DNA of 64,000 nt from Acytostelium subglobosum LB1 (lineage: Eukaryota; Evosea; Eumycetozoa; Acytosteliales; Acytosteliaceae). The position numbers and the translations under genes were made by a program. The stretch spans positions 945,686 through 1,009,685 of the forward strand of contig NW_012236525.1 in assembly GCF_000787575.1 (NCBI RefSeq), written 5' to 3'. The notes below the pieces were generated by a model. That model did not search any database and was not told where the DNA came from. It saw only the letters and a program-made list of their open reading frames with translations. Positions 37,023 to 49,400 of this stretch are shown here, in pieces; the first letter of the stretch is position 1, and each line of letters starts with the position of its first letter.

Positions 37023-38670
37023 TTACTTGTCCTCTTGACTCTTCTGCAACTCGAGACCGGACACCTTGCCCTTGCGACCCTCCTTCTCGTTCTTTTGCAG
37101 CCATTGGATGATGGCCTCGGTACCCTTCATAACGACTGGGTTGGGTGGCAGGGTCAATGGGTTGTGGCTGACGTCCAACACGGTGAGTGTGAGCAACTCG
37201 CCAAACTCCCAAGGCAGCTCTGTCAGCATGTTGTGACTCAAATCGATCTTGTTAATAGACTTCAATCCGCCCAATGTTGTTGGCAACTCAGAAATCTCAT
37301 TACTCTTAATGTCCATAATCTGTTAAAGTTGTTATGTGTTGCCGTTTGTTGCCGCATGTTCCGTGTTGCCGTGTGGTTAGTAAGTGTTGGCGAGGCGAGA
37401 GGGGCTGGCGATGAGATGGATGGATACATACAGTAAGCTCAGTGAGGTTACCAAATGTTGGTGGGATGGCAGTCAACTTGTTGGCAGAGAAGTTGATCTT
37501 GGTCAACTGAGTGAGGTTACCAATCTCCTGAGGGATGGCCTGCAGCTGGTTGCTGGCACACTCGAGCTCCTTGAGGCCGCGAATGTTGCACACCTCGGCG
37601 GGCAAAGCAACAAGCTTGTTGCCCGAGAGCGACAGCTTCTTGAGGTTGGTGAGACGACCGATCTCTGTGGGGATGTTGTCGAGCAGCAGCATGTTGTTGC
37701 GGATGTCGAGCGACTGCAGGTTGACCAGGTTGCCAATCTCGCGTGGTACGATCTTCATGTTGTTTCCGTAGAGGTCCAGACGCTGCAGGTTGATCAGGGT
37801 GCCAATGTCGTAGGGGATCTCCTTGAGCTGGGGGTTGTCGCGAAGGTCCAGCTCCTGGAGCTCGTTGAGCAAGCCGATGCCCATAGGCAAATGGCTGATC
37901 TGGAGGTTCCTGAGCGAGAGCTTCTTAAGCGAGCGCAGGTTGGCCAGGGGTGGCACGTACTGCAGGGGTGGGTTCACCTTAAGGTCGATCTCGGTCAGTG
38001 ACACCATGGATGACAGCTCCTCGGGCAGCTGCTGCAGCTTGTTGGAGCTGACGTTGAGGGTGTTGAGCTGGCCTAGCAGCGAGATTTGGTTAGGCAGGGT
38101 GATCAGCTGGTTGGCCGACACGTTGAGCTCCTTCAGACGGATCCAGCCCGAGATCTCGTTGGGCAACACCTTGAGCGAGTTCTTGCTGATGTTGAATGTC
38201 TGCAGCTCGTGCAACTTGCCGAGCTCCAATGGGAACGACTGCAGCTGGTTGTCCGACAGGTCAAGGTACTCGAGGCTCTCGAGACGCGACAGCTCCATGG
38301 GCAGCTCGTCCAGCTGGTTGCCCGACAGGTCCAGCTTGGTGAGGCCGCGCAGGTCGCCGATCTTGGCGGGCAGCGGTGTGCAGAACAGCTTGTTGTTGCT
38401 GAGGTACAGCTGCTTGAGGGTCTTGAGCAGGCCGACCTCCAGTGGGATCGACGTGATTCTGTTCTTGGAGGCGTCGAGGATCTCGATGTTGCCCAGCTTG
38501 CCAATCTCCTCTGGCAGCGTGGTCAAGTCGTTCTCGCTGAGCAGCAACTCCTTGCACAGCAATGTGCCAATAGTTGGTGGCAGCTTATCGATGTTCATCT
38601 TTCGCAGGTCCACCACCTCTCTCTTCCTGTACTTGGAAGACTTCAATTCAGTTGATAAGTTTCCTCCCAT
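37023..38670 (-). CDS. lrrA: Leucine-rich repeat protein LrrA (SHOC2/Sur-8-like)
   Basis: Exons 38670-37432 and 37319-37023 join in phase 0 to give 511 residues, one more than D. discoideum LrrA, with collinear sequence throughout. The N-terminus MGGNLS is a myristoylation-type signal, suggesting membrane attachment. Residues 20-470 hold about 20 LRRs with the LPxxIGxLxxLxxLxLxxN pattern. The C-terminus reads EAIIQWLQKNEKEGRKGKVS. The repeats resemble SHOC2/Sur-8, a Ras-pathway scaffold; in Dictyostelium LrrA is linked to early development. The single intron shares a 16-base minisatellite core with the NPRL2 intron. Confidence 0.95.
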
Positions 38671-39233
38671 TCTTTATATAATATTGATTGATTGATTTGA
38701 TTGATCGTGTGTGAGTGAGTGATCAAGAATGATTGATTATGTGTATGTATGTTTGACCAAGATTCTTTGTTGTATGACAGACTGACTGACTGGCTGAGAG
38801 TGTACACTCAGTCTACACTGCAACGGACATCCACATTCACATGAGCCACCATACCATCCTCCCCTTCCCTTTAATTTTTTAAACAACAACCTTGCCTTGT
38901 TGTTGATGAGTTTAGTGAATGAAAGTATTTAAATATCTCAAACACCGATGAGGAATGGGTCTGTTCATGAGTTTCAATCGACGACCTACAGGCCAGATGT
39001 TAGTTGAACTGTAATGGGTGATGAAGGCATCTGCACTGACTGAAAGAGATAATTGGGATGTTTTTGATCAAATTCGGTTTTTGTGGGCCGACACCATTCA
39101 TTGAAAGAGAGCCTTGTTTGAGTGGCATGTTTGGTATGTAGCTGGTCTGCTGCCCTCTCGAGAAAGAGTGATGAGTGGCATTGGCATTGCGAAGGGATTG
39201 TACAAAACAGGAGTATCCGTGTGGGGTCAATGA

Positions 39234-40181
39234 TCATGGCCCTGGTCCTTCATGAAGAGCCGAAGAATCACCATGGTATCCTACATCCTGAATACATGTA
39301 CTCTCATTTCTTGTTTGTACAGATACATTATTACTATTACTGATCGATTTGTTGCTATTACTACCACTATTATTATGTTGAAGATGACTTTGCGAATGAG
39401 TTACCGCTGCCCTTGGGGTATCACTCAAACTTGACAACGTTTCAGCAACATCATAAACAATCAACTCCTGCCACCTACTATGCGAATCAGGAGTCGTCGT
39501 TTTTATTGTCGTCATCATCGTGGACATCGGGAGGTCTTGATCGTCACCCTCATCCTCTTCATAGGTATCCTCTTCAGTAGTATCACCTTCATCCATAACA
39601 TTGGAAGCAGGAGGTGATTCAGAGTCGCTGGAAGCAGGAGGCGAACCCATGTCATCATCTGGTGACGAGCATTCAATCGACTCATATCGATCACGCTCTG
39701 CCAAAGTTGCGGAAGTTGTAGATGTTGTAGATGTTGTAGATGTTGTCGGAATGTCGTCCAATGGATCGACTATTGTTGTTGTACACATATCTAAAGGTTG
39801 GAGAACATCATCGGTATCGGTATCGGGTATCAGGGGGACGACAACCCCGACAGCTGGACTCGAGCTCGACCTTATCCTGGGCATTGGAAGGCCCAGACAT
39901 ACAGGACAGGAATTTGGTTGACATAGCTTGTGTGGCCTATTCTCATGCTTGGCAAGGTTGCTCCTGTCAAACTTCTCTCTCGGAGAGTGGCAGTGATTGT
40001 GTCTGCATAGTCTGCCATTCATCAAGATCTTTGATTTCTCCTGATCAATGGTCCTCGCCGAATGGAGTGGATGCTTGCAACCTTGACCGGTTTGAGGTTT
40101 GAAGTGAAAATACGCAACCAAACCCCACCGGTTGATTGGGGTTGGTAGAGAGGTTGGTGATGAGTTAGATGACACAAACAT
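39234..40181 (-). CDS. Zinc-finger protein with acidic Ser/Thr-rich region
   Basis: This single open frame encodes 315 residues from ATG 40181. Residues 33-105 are Cys/His-rich: CKHPLHSA, CRHNHCHSPREKFDRSNLAK followed by H-x4-H, then CQPNSCPVC, a C2H2-like finger with extra cysteine pairs. Residues 150-230 are acidic and Ser/Thr/Pro-rich, and the end is Asn/Ser-rich. A nuclear DNA-binding role is likely. The first 20 or so codons overlap the likely left end of the hAT transposon, so the original start may lie elsewhere. A related C2H2 fragment on the same strand lies beyond the transposon at 42313-42561. 38671-39233 holds no gene that I can support. Confidence 0.55.
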   Translation of the reverse strand: MFVSSNSSPTSLPTPINRWGLVAYFHFKPQTGQGCKHPLHSARTIDQEKSKILMNGRLCRHNHCHSPREKFDRSNLAKHENRPHKLCQPNSCPVCLGLPMPRIRSSSSPAVGVVVPLIPDTDTDDVLQPLDMCTTTIVDPLDDIPTTSTTSTTSTTSATLAERDRYESIECSSPDDDMGSPPASSDSESPPASNVMDEGDTTEEDTYEEDEGDDQDLPMSTMMTTIKTTTPDSHSRWQELIVYDVAETLSSLSDTPRAAVTHSQSHLQHNNSGSNSNKSISNSNNVSVQTRNESTCIQDVGYHGDSSALHEGPGP

Positions 40182-40209
40182 AGTTATAATACAAACAAAA
40201 CAATGATTA

Positions 40210-41585
40210 TCATTGTTTATTAGACAACAGGTGTTGGTTGCAATAGCATAAAACGAAGGCCGCTAGATGGTATGATGACATTGATTGTCGGCGATCGGAA
40301 AATATATAGTTGGCCTTTGAGAATACACCTTCTGACGGAACTGACGAAGCAGGCACTACTAAATAGTGTTTGGCAAGTTGGTAGAGAAGTGGAAATCGAT
40401 TGATGTTATTGGTGTCGCTCCAAAATATGGACGGATCTGAATACTGTGCATCCTTTTCTTGAGTTGACAGTTCATATGGCTCGGAAAGGAATTTGTTCAG
40501 TTCAATCTTGAGTGAATGCAACGTGGCTATACCTTGGCTGCTGGCAGCGGGGATTGATGATGTTTTGAAGAGCCTGCTGCCAAAGGCGTTATTTGTTGGT
40601 GCATCAGAGGTTATAGAACTTGTCGATTGAGTTTGACTAGGTGCCACCAGTGGCGCAACAGGCGAACTTCTCTCGATGATCTTCAACATTGACGACAATA
40701 TCGAGGGTGTCAAATTAATGTTGACTTTGTCCCCAGACAGTGTGGCATAGACTTCTGGTCTACTTGCAATACATGTATCAGTCTTTGGTGGTCTGCCTGC
40801 TCGGCGGGTCTCAGTTACAGGAGGCTCGACAAATGTACATTGGACAGTCGACTTGAGGTAAGGGGAGAACAGAAGTGGAAGTGCAAGAGTAGGGACTTTC
40901 TCCATTAGGGTGGCTCTCCTTTTGGTCAGCGATTGAATAAGGGCCAACCTTAGTGCCTTGCCCTCTTCGGTCNNNNNNNNNNNNNNNNNNNNNNNNNNNN
41001 NNNNNNNNNNNNNNNNNNNNNNNNNNNNNNNNNNNNNNNNNNNNNNNNNNNNNNNNNNNNNNNNNNNNNNNNTTGATGTGTGTAAGGTACTTGTCTCATC
41101 GATATCTAATTGTAGGAAGTAACTGAAAAAAAAAGTTGAAGAGCCAGTTGGTCCACCGCTGCTTGCATTGGTGAGGGTACTGTCGAATGTAATGTGGACC
41201 TCATCCATGGATGGAGGTTTACCAATGTTAATACAATCGCCCACCATGAGTTGGATTGTATGCGACAGACATCTGTATGATGGGATGTTGTCAGAGAGGG
41301 CAATTGATTTGGTGGCATTGTGTGCATTGTCTGTCACAGCTCCTACAACCTTGTCAGAAATGCCCCACTTGTTGAGGCACTCCATCAGTACTTTGGAGAG
41401 ATTGACAGATGTATCACTCTCATTAAGAGGAATGAAGTCAAGGACCATAGACTGATATTTGAATGGCATGGTGATGCAATGTGCAGTAATAGTAGTGAAC
41501 TTATCATTCTGATTGTCAGTCCACCCATCAGTAGTAATAGCTACTGATTGAGCTTGAGATAGGATACCTTTGTGTTGATTGATTG

Positions 41586-41628
<43 letters not shown>

Positions 41629-42112
41629 CACAGTGTGATTGAGTGAGTAAGTTAGTGTTATTATAAACAAAGATACTGTGCTGCTAGAACTTACTCTTCA
41701 GGAGATCAGTCAACTCTTGCATTATTGTTGGCAAGAACGTCTCTTTGAAGTAATATGTTGATGGCGGTTTATAATTGAGCTTCCCAAGAAACTCAACGAA
41801 TGCGTCATGTCGGAGAGTGTTCATTGGGTGATTGGCGAATACCAAGTATCTGCAACAGTAGTAATCAGCTTCCCTGATATCTACTTTGTTGTAGGTAGCG
41901 CGGGCTTTCTTGCAACGTTCTGAATCGAGATGACGAAGTATGTGTTGGCTTGTATCGCCTTTTAAAGGCTCGCTACAGAAAATACAGTTGAATGGTTTGT
42001 CTGTGTCAGTGCTATTCTCTCCTGTTGCTTTGACGAGAAACACTTTACGCAACTTGATCACTTCCCAACCATTGCATATCGGGTAACTGTCGTAGGCATT
42101 CTTTCCTAATGT
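40210..42112 (-). CDS. hAT transposase, two exons, with assembly gap
   Basis: Exon 1 (to 41695, open upstream to 42112) has a BED-like finger: FNCIFCSEPLKGDTSQHILR then LDSERC. Exon 2 (41567-40210) has the RNase-H-type core: AITTDGWTDNQ, GAVTDNAHNATKS, and the C-terminal hATC dimerisation domain (PSIFWSDTNN, VPASSVPSEGVFSKANYIFS, then DRRQSMSS). The splice joins LLKS to ILSQAQ in phase; the intron contains ACTAAC and a long CAAT array like host introns. A run of 100 N interrupts the coding region, so integrity cannot be judged. No ATG is found at the start of exon 1; an upstream exon is missing or the copy is defective. Confidence 0.8.
40973..41072. other. Assembly gap of 100 N
   Basis: Exactly 100 N characters usually mark a scaffold gap of unknown size, here inside the hAT transposase. 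Confidence 0.98.
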
Positions 42113-42312
42113 TTATATCATTCATATTGTTGACTCTTATACTATTTTTTGGTATATTTATTAATACAGTAAATATTCATTTATCTCTATAAAGTTACTA
42201 ATCTGTTGAAAATACATCACAAACAACCTCTATCTCTCTTAGATTGCCAAATAGACCCACCCCGATCAACCTCACCAACCCCAATTGGGGTTGAGAGAGG
42301 TTAATTCAGGTT

Positions 42313-42561
42313 TGACTGACTCACCCGGATCGGCGAGCACCACAGTATTGGCAATAAACTGTACATTTACTACCATGTTCTTTTACATTATGTCTACTTC
42401 TATTCTATTCATAACCATATTTTTTGTTACAACCATCATGTTGACATTTAAATATTATTGTTGTTGTAGTAGTTGTTGTAGTAGTTGGTGTTGTAGTTGG
42501 TGTTGTGGATGTTGTAAATGGTGTTGTTGTCGTTGTTGGTGATTTTTGCATTCTTTTTGCC
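42313..42561 (-). pseudogene. Fragment of a C2H2 zinc-finger gene
   Basis: From MAKRMQKS at 42561 a Thr-rich stretch leads to a finger of exact C2H2 spacing: C-x4-C-x12-H-x4-H (KCQHDGCNKKYGYE, then NRSRHNVKEH). One in-frame stop (TAG) falls inside the 12-residue spacer. The same frame goes on with CTVYCQYCGARRSG to a TGA about 20 bases before the transposon palindrome. It lies on the same strand as, and on the other side of the hAT element from, the zinc-finger gene at 39234-40181, suggesting one locus split by insertion. It could instead be an unrelated decayed gene. Confidence 0.45.
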
Positions 42562-42858
42562 ATGCTCGAGGTCTTATCTGTCAAAGGTTGAGAGTCACAT
42601 GTGTAAACAAATGTTATAACTTTGTCGTATAGTACTGTCTCTGTCAATGATTAGAATATGTCCAACTCATCACCCTCATATCAGTCCATCAAACGAAAAC
42701 TTCGGGTTCGTCTTGGACTGTCCCAAGATTACTTTGTCTCTCATCAATGAATAATTTATCAAATACTTTGGCACTTTGAGTAATATTATTACTTTGTCAA
42801 GTACTTTACAAATCCTAAGTGTATTAATTATTTATTATATTATCATTATTATTATTTT

Positions 42859-43519
42859 TTACAATCTTGTTGTTGGCCTGTTCTTAAGATACTCGGCAAA
42901 CTGAGGAATGGCTGCCACTTGTTTGTGGAATGCCAAGAGTGTTGGGAATGGCTGCACAGCTTCGACAAGGTTGCTGTGTTGTTGATGGAAGAAATCGATA
43001 AGATTGAAAATGCTAATGTCAGCCCAGGTCAATGTGTTTCCGACAAAGTGCTGACCACCCTTCTTAAACAAGATGTCCTCCAACTTCTTGAACAGCTTAG
43101 GGGCAGTCTCCTCCTTGAACTTTAGGTTGGCAGCGTCATCCTTGGCGGCAAAGTATGGTGCGTAAAAGTCACCTGGCACCAGGGCAAACTGAAGGACCTG
43201 GGCACGCTCAGTTAGTGTGGTACCATTAAGTTTGAACTTCTCGGCAAGGTAGCTCTCGATTGCGATTGATTGAGCAAGTTGGGTGTCACCATCCTCTAGG
43301 AATGGCACCTGACCGAAGGGTGTCTTTGAACGAACATCCTCAGCCAATGGGAATCCAGATCTATTATCATTGAACTTTGCGCCAGCGTAAACAAAGAGTA
43401 GTCTTGAAGTCTCAGCACGAGCACGAGCATCAAACTAGATTTGATAGTTAGTATCTAGTTTGCGAACGAGAGAATGATTGTTGATGGGTACATACATAGT
43501 AAAGGGTTGGGTTAGACAT
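42859..43519 (-). CDS. Sigma-class glutathione S-transferase
   Basis: Exons 43519-43496 (only eight codons, MSNPTLYY) and 43434-42859 join in phase 0 to give 199 residues, the usual length for sigma GSTs. The N-terminal thioredoxin-like half contains the catalytic-type Tyr at position 7 or 8, TPFGQVPFLEDGD and the glutathione-binding QSIAIESYLAEKF. The helical half has NTLTWADISIFNLIDF, the N-capping motif region. These enzymes conjugate glutathione to electrophiles or act as prostaglandin D-type isomerases; the substrate here is unknown. The tiny first exon splits the protein directly after the catalytic Tyr. Confidence 0.93.
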
Positions 43520-43956
43520 TATTAGATGTTAAGTTATACTTGCTTGAATGATTGATTGTTTGATTGATTGATTGTTTGATTGTTTGAATGAATGACTGAT
43601 CATCATTAGTGATATATTTATACATGTTCATCTTCCATTCTAGATTGAGGTGCATGTAAGATCGATAAAGTGTCAATCTTTGGGAAGTTATTACATTATA
43701 TTCCAAGGAATAACGAATGGAAAATGGAACCGACACTGATGGGTTCGATAATTTGATCGATCACTTTTGGAAAAAATGAAACGACCATTCTGGAATTTCA
43801 TGGATGAAGGAATGGTCAACTCCCTTCCCTTCCCTTCCTTTTCTTTCCCTTCCCTCGATGTTGGAATCGTCGATTAATATACTTCAAAAGAGAGTAATGT
43901 AAATTAATTAATTTATATAATATATAATATATAATGATCGATCAGGTCAAGGCTAT

Positions 43957-45711
43957 TTAAACACAGTGCGTTGCAGTGGATGATGAAGTTATCATCCTGT
44001 CCTTCTTATGTGAGAGAGCCAGAGATACCTTGGAACTGGGAGTCTTGTTCAATATCCTAGATATCCACAGACTGGTGTCCAATATCTTGTCCAAGTCTAC
44101 TTTACAATCGATACCTAAATCCTTCATCATATACAAGACGTCCTCGGTGGCGACGTTGCCAGAGGCGCCAGCGGCGTATGGACAGCCTCCCAGTCCGGCA
44201 ACGGAGCTGTCGACAACGTTGACACCAAACTGCAGTGCGGTCAGAATGTTGGCCAGCGCCTGTCCATAGGTGTCGTGGAAGTGGACGGCAATCGCGCCCA
44301 TTGGGATCTCCTTGGAGACGGCTGACAGCAGTTTGAATGTGGCGCCTGGCGTGCCAATGCCAATCGTGTCTCCCAGAGATATTTCGTAGCAGCCATAGTC
44401 GAAAAGACGTTTGGAAACCTCGACGACCTTGGCGTTGGAGACGCGGCCCTCGTATGGGCAGCCCATGGCGCATGAGACGTATCCTCTAACCTTGATACCA
44501 TTGTTGATCGCCTCCTGACACACATCCTTGTATCGCGCCAGACTCTCGTCGATCGTTGCGTTGATGTTCTTCTTTGAAAAGGTCTCGGAAGCGGCGGCAA
44601 ACACTGCCACCTCCTTGACGCCGGCGTTGAGGGCCGAGCGGAAGCCCTGCAAGTTGGGCGTCAACGTCGGGTATGATACGCCCGTCGCCTTGTTGATTCC
44701 TCTGTACACTTCGTTGCTGTCTGCCATCTGCGGAATCCATTTTGGTGAGACGAATGATGTGGCCTCGACCACCGACAGACCGGTGGCGGACAGTCGGTTG
44801 ATCAGTTCGATTTTAACGTCGGTGGGCACTATCTGTTTCTCGTTCTGCAGACCATCCCTTGGTCCGACCTCTACAATCTTCACATAATCTGGGAATGGTC
44901 CGAATATATTCATTGATGGTGTCGATACTCCAAAGTTTCTTGCATTGTTAATAATTGGATCAGTTCTAAATATTCCAAAAAAGAGTTGATATTATTATTA
45001 ATATTGTTTGTCACCAATTCCAATTGGTAATTGTAATTGTAATGTTTGGATAACAACCAATGTATGAGTATAAAGTAGTAGTGTTATATTAGTATATTGT
45101 TGTTGGATTGTATATTTATATGTATTACAATGAGATAGAATGAATGAATAATGTAAGGTAGGTGATGATGTGGATGTGTTGTTGTAGTTGTTGTTGAGGA
45201 TATTGATGCTGTTGTGTTGTGTTGTTTGGATGAATAGACTCATACACACTCTCACACACATCCATCCATCTCTCTAACGCACTTTGCCTGACAGCCACCA
45301 ACAACACCCCTTCATTCGCACCATTTCACACAATTTGGGGGGTTTCTCCCGTTGAAAGTGTGTGCGAGTGGCAGGCAATGATGAGGTCATTAATCGCGAT
45401 TGAATGTACTACTACTTCTAACTCAATCGAAGTTGAAGTTGATATTATGCTTGACTCGCCATGTGGATGTTGTAGTTGTACTTGTAGTTGTAAGAAATAT
45501 CGGCCATATTGATATTTGAGAAATATGGTTCCGACATTCACAAAAGGATTGATTGATTGACTGACAAAGTGAATGAATGACTGACACTTTATACATACAT
45601 AATGCTGTTTGCTGTAACATAGACTCTTCTAGGAGTTGTTGAATAACACCTCAGTGTATTCTTTGAGATGTTTGAGACATTATTGACTAATCTAATCGAT
45701 TGTTTAATCAT
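43957..45711 (-). CDS. hmgcl: Hydroxymethylglutaryl-CoA lyase, mitochondrial
   Basis: The catalytic exon 44965-43957 is unambiguous: [45 protein letters not shown] (metal ligands) and [12 protein letters not shown] with the catalytic Cys. The enzyme cleaves HMG-CoA to acetoacetate and acetyl-CoA in leucine breakdown. A likely first exon at 45711-45599 encodes a basic Ser/Arg presequence ([20 protein letters not shown], then RCYSTTPRR) typical of mitochondrial import. Joining it in phase 2 gives 373 residues but needs a 633-base intron, far longer than its neighbours. The exon assignment is inferred; a shorter start at 44913 would lack a presequence. No peroxisomal C-terminal signal is seen. 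Confidence 0.88.
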
Positions 45712-46420
45712 CTTTATGTGTCTAGAATGTGTATAATATATAAATAATATTGATTGGAAGAGTGCGTATACTGTTGTGTAATAATTAGTTTGGGTCACTC
45801 AATGTCAGAGTGATTGTGATTTGAGATAGTTATTATCTGTATATTATGTATAGTGTATATATATGTGTGTATGTATATGTATGAATGAATGAATGTAGAC
45901 CAAGTTCAACTACAACAACAAGTTACTAACTAACCAACTAAAGTTGAAATTGAATGAATAACAACAAACACAACAACAACAACTTCCCCTTTCCCATCCC
46001 CATCCCATGATAAGTTAAAAACATACAGCACCACCCACATTACAAATAGATCACGATGATAGCCCAATGGCCCAAATTTCTTCCTTTGTATGTTCGGATT
46101 AGGAAGTAATGTCTCATTCACACACGTACACCATGATGGCCCAATGGCCGATTACTCGACTTGGGATTTGGGTAGTCGTTGAAGACACACGTTCGGCATT
46201 CCAAATTGAAAAAATCTGACTTTGATGTCTCACTTCATCATTCGTCAAGAGTCGCCATCATCTGATATGGCTTGGGAAGTGATCGTGACCAATAATAGGA
46301 CACGCACTGGGGGGGAATCATGCAAAGGATTAGTCAACAGAGTATTCGTGATCACTGATGTATGTTTGTGTCTTGACTGATGGTTGACTTTATGGATGTT
46401 CAGAACGATCACTCAATGGA
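45712..46420. other. Intergenic region
   Basis: No gene is seen. Near 46060 and 46135 are two copies of a GATRGCCCAATGGCC motif about 75 bases apart. TA/TG simple repeats lie near 45840. Confidence 0.4.
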
Positions 46421-49400
46421 TCACTTGTTATTGCTACCTCGCGACCTTACTACCTTAGTCTGTTGTTGATTCTGATGATGTTGATGATGGTTGGACCAAA
46501 CATTAAAGTTGAGTTGTCGCTCAGTTGTCCTGGTGACAATGTCGTGGAAGTCTCTGGCACTATCGTACATCGTTGGGAACTTGTAGAGGAGGGCGGTGTG
46601 CAATGCGGACATGGTCATCGGGTCGCCATTGTTGCTGGCTTCGTCGATGATCCTGTTCAACAACCTGTACGTGACCAATTGCTTTTCACCATTGAATAGA
46701 CGCGATTGGAGTATGGACAGGTACTTCTTGGATGAGGCACATATGCAGTCCAATGCCACGCGGTCGTTCGAGAAGTCGATGCACGACTCTGCAATCATGT
46801 GCTCAAGCAGATCGAGTAGCGAGTGCTGTTTGTGTCGCGACATGATCACCAACATCAGCTGGTAGTGACTCTTTGTGAACACGTGGTCGTGTTTGGCCAT
46901 ATCGCGCGTGATCTCTGTCAACATTGCTGGCGTGAGCACGCCACCAATGTATCGATTGATCACATCGGCCACATAGTACATGGCAGAGCGTTCCTTTGTC
47001 GGCAGACATTGATTGTCAAACGAGCCCACCTGAGCCAACGCGATGTGATACGCCTTGATGATTGTGTTGGTCTTGACAAACATGCCGCCACCGCCTTCCT
47101 CCAGCACATCATACATATTGAGCGCATCAATTGGTTGGAGCGATGCCATGCTAAAGTAGTATCGCTCAAAGTCCTTTTGTTTGAATCTGGTCGACGTGCT
47201 AAGTGTGCCCAGCAAGGTGGACATCCAGACGTTGCTGTTGCTGAGGTCAGACATTGCTTCCTTGACCTGGGTGAGAACGCGCTCCTTGTCCACCATGTCC
47301 ACCATCTCGAGCGCCACACGTATCGCCACGTCGTACGATCCCTGTTTGATAGCGTACATGCAGCACCACATTGGGATGGTGTTGTTCGAGAGCAGACGTC
47401 GATTGAACTCGACCAATCCATCATCCTCCTCGCGTCCAAACAAAAGCGTGCCAGCATGTTGCATCAGATCGTCCAGTGCCAAGGTGTTGCTAGTGCCATG
47501 TGGCTCAATAAGTTTCCGATCCATTCGCAGGAACACACCTTCCATCATAGTGATTGTTGGCTTCTTCTTGATAAAGGTTGCCAGCCATTGATTGAGCATG
47601 GGGTCGTCGTAGTTGATGGGTCTGGTTGACAACAGGCCAATCAATACGTTATAGGTGGCCAGTGTAGATAGCTCTGCACCTTCAAACAATCTCGCAATTG
47701 TCGAAGCGTCACCAAGTCGCATGGCAACAAATGACAACTCTTCATTGGTGACTCGCGCCGCGCCAGACAGCAGTGTCGCAAGATGGGGCAGCCTTTGTCG
47801 TATGTTGGCAGCGGGTGCACGTGACGCGGCAAACAATGCAGCGTGGCGAAGTATGGGCTTCTTTAGATCGCACTCGTCTGAGCCCATCAGTGAGAAGAGG
47901 AGGTCGGCATCAGTCTCGGCTGCAGCCACAATCAAGTTGGCGGTGAACTGATCGATGATGTGTGGCGGCATTGTATTGCGCAGCTTCTTGAGTATGCCCA
48001 GCGCGATGGGCAGGTGTCCATTATTCGTGGCCGATGCAAGCATCACTTGCATGGGGTAGTCGTGTTTGGACAGATGATCATCCTCGAGCAGTCGTCTCAG
48101 GTTGTCCTTGGTGAGTGGCAGTGAGGGGTACTTCTCCATGACGTGTATGATATCAATCAGCTTCAAGTCGGCCGGGTACTCACCGTCCAGTTGTTTCTGC
48201 ACCATCTCAAGATCGCCATTCCTAATATGCTTGCAAAGTATGAATGTGAATGTGCGGCCATCAATCTCTTGCGCATGGCCTTGGCCCTGGACCAGGCCCA
48301 TATTGCCCGTCTTCTTCATGGCAGGGATGAAGTGACTGGATTTGATATCGAGATTGTACCTCTGGCTAATGTCGTGCCAGGGTGCGTTTGGAGTCTGTTT
48401 GATCAGATGCGAGAGCATGTTTGGTGTAGGGCGGAGGCCTTTGTCCAGTAGCTCACGGACCACCTCGTCGCTTGTGCGCAGGTCATAAGCAATAACATTG
48501 ACAAACAGTTGATAAAAGTCTGGCTGTTGCTGTGTCGTTGCGTGATCCAGTTGCAAAGCATACCGACGTATGAGTGGGCATCGCAAGTGTGTCAGAGTAA
48601 TTGACTCGGCCAGTGATTGAAGAGTGCTAACATTGAGATGACGAGAAGTGTTGGACTGTGCATCAGGCCTCAGTAGTGACTCCAGGACCTCAGTGGCCAA
48701 TAAGTTGGCCCTATCATGTAGCATTGGCTGCGAGCATATGTATTCCAGAATAGACTTGGCATGTTCCAGACTGTTGCTTCTGTGAAGTATCGCTAGCAAT
48801 CGATTGTGTAGTCCAAGTCTGTTGTGAAAGTGATGTCTGCTGCGTAGTACAGCAGTGAACATTGCGTGGTAGATAGCTTGCACCTCGGTGTCGTCTGTGA
48901 GCTCGCGCTGCACCACGTCCAGGAGGAATGTGTAGTCATCCTTCGACAGTGTCTTGCCATTTATCGTGCGCATGACCATGTCTGTAAGGGTCGGTGCGTC
49001 CACGGCCGTCCGGCCCGGGGCAAGCTTGCCCATTAGCGAGCGCCTTATCGAGAGCAAGGCGTCAAAGATTGTCCGTAGTTCAATGTCGCTGGCCACAATC
49101 GCACTCTGCACATCAATGAAGAAGTTGTTCAATGTTGTAGGTTTGAGACGTCCTTGAGCGACCATCACATGCAGCCATTGAAGCGTGGCAATGGGAAAGT
49201 TGGGGATGGTCATGTATATGGCGTTCACAAAGAAGTCCTCGGTCAACCCAAGCATCTCCTGCAGCTTGGGGTCGAGGCTATTAACCCAATCGACCAACAC
49301 ATGTGGCTTGAGTGAGTACATCTGGAGGAGCAGTATGCGGCTGTGCTTGGGCAGCGTCTTGAAAAGGCCGCTCAGCGACCTCTGCTCCTTTTCGCTCAAC

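Larger units (their letters stand above)
40117..42293 (-). mobile_element. hAT-family DNA transposon
   Basis: The element contains the transposase described separately. Both ends carry a CCAA-CCCC/GGGG-TTGG inverted motif: 40117-40145 on the left and the perfect palindrome CAACCCCAATTGGGGTTG at 42276-42293 on the right. Read inwards, the ends share TTGGGGTTGGT then GAGGTTG, as imperfect terminal inverted repeats would. No 8-base target duplication could be fixed by eye, so the limits are approximate. The size, about 2.2 kb, is small for an autonomous hAT. Confidence 0.6.
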
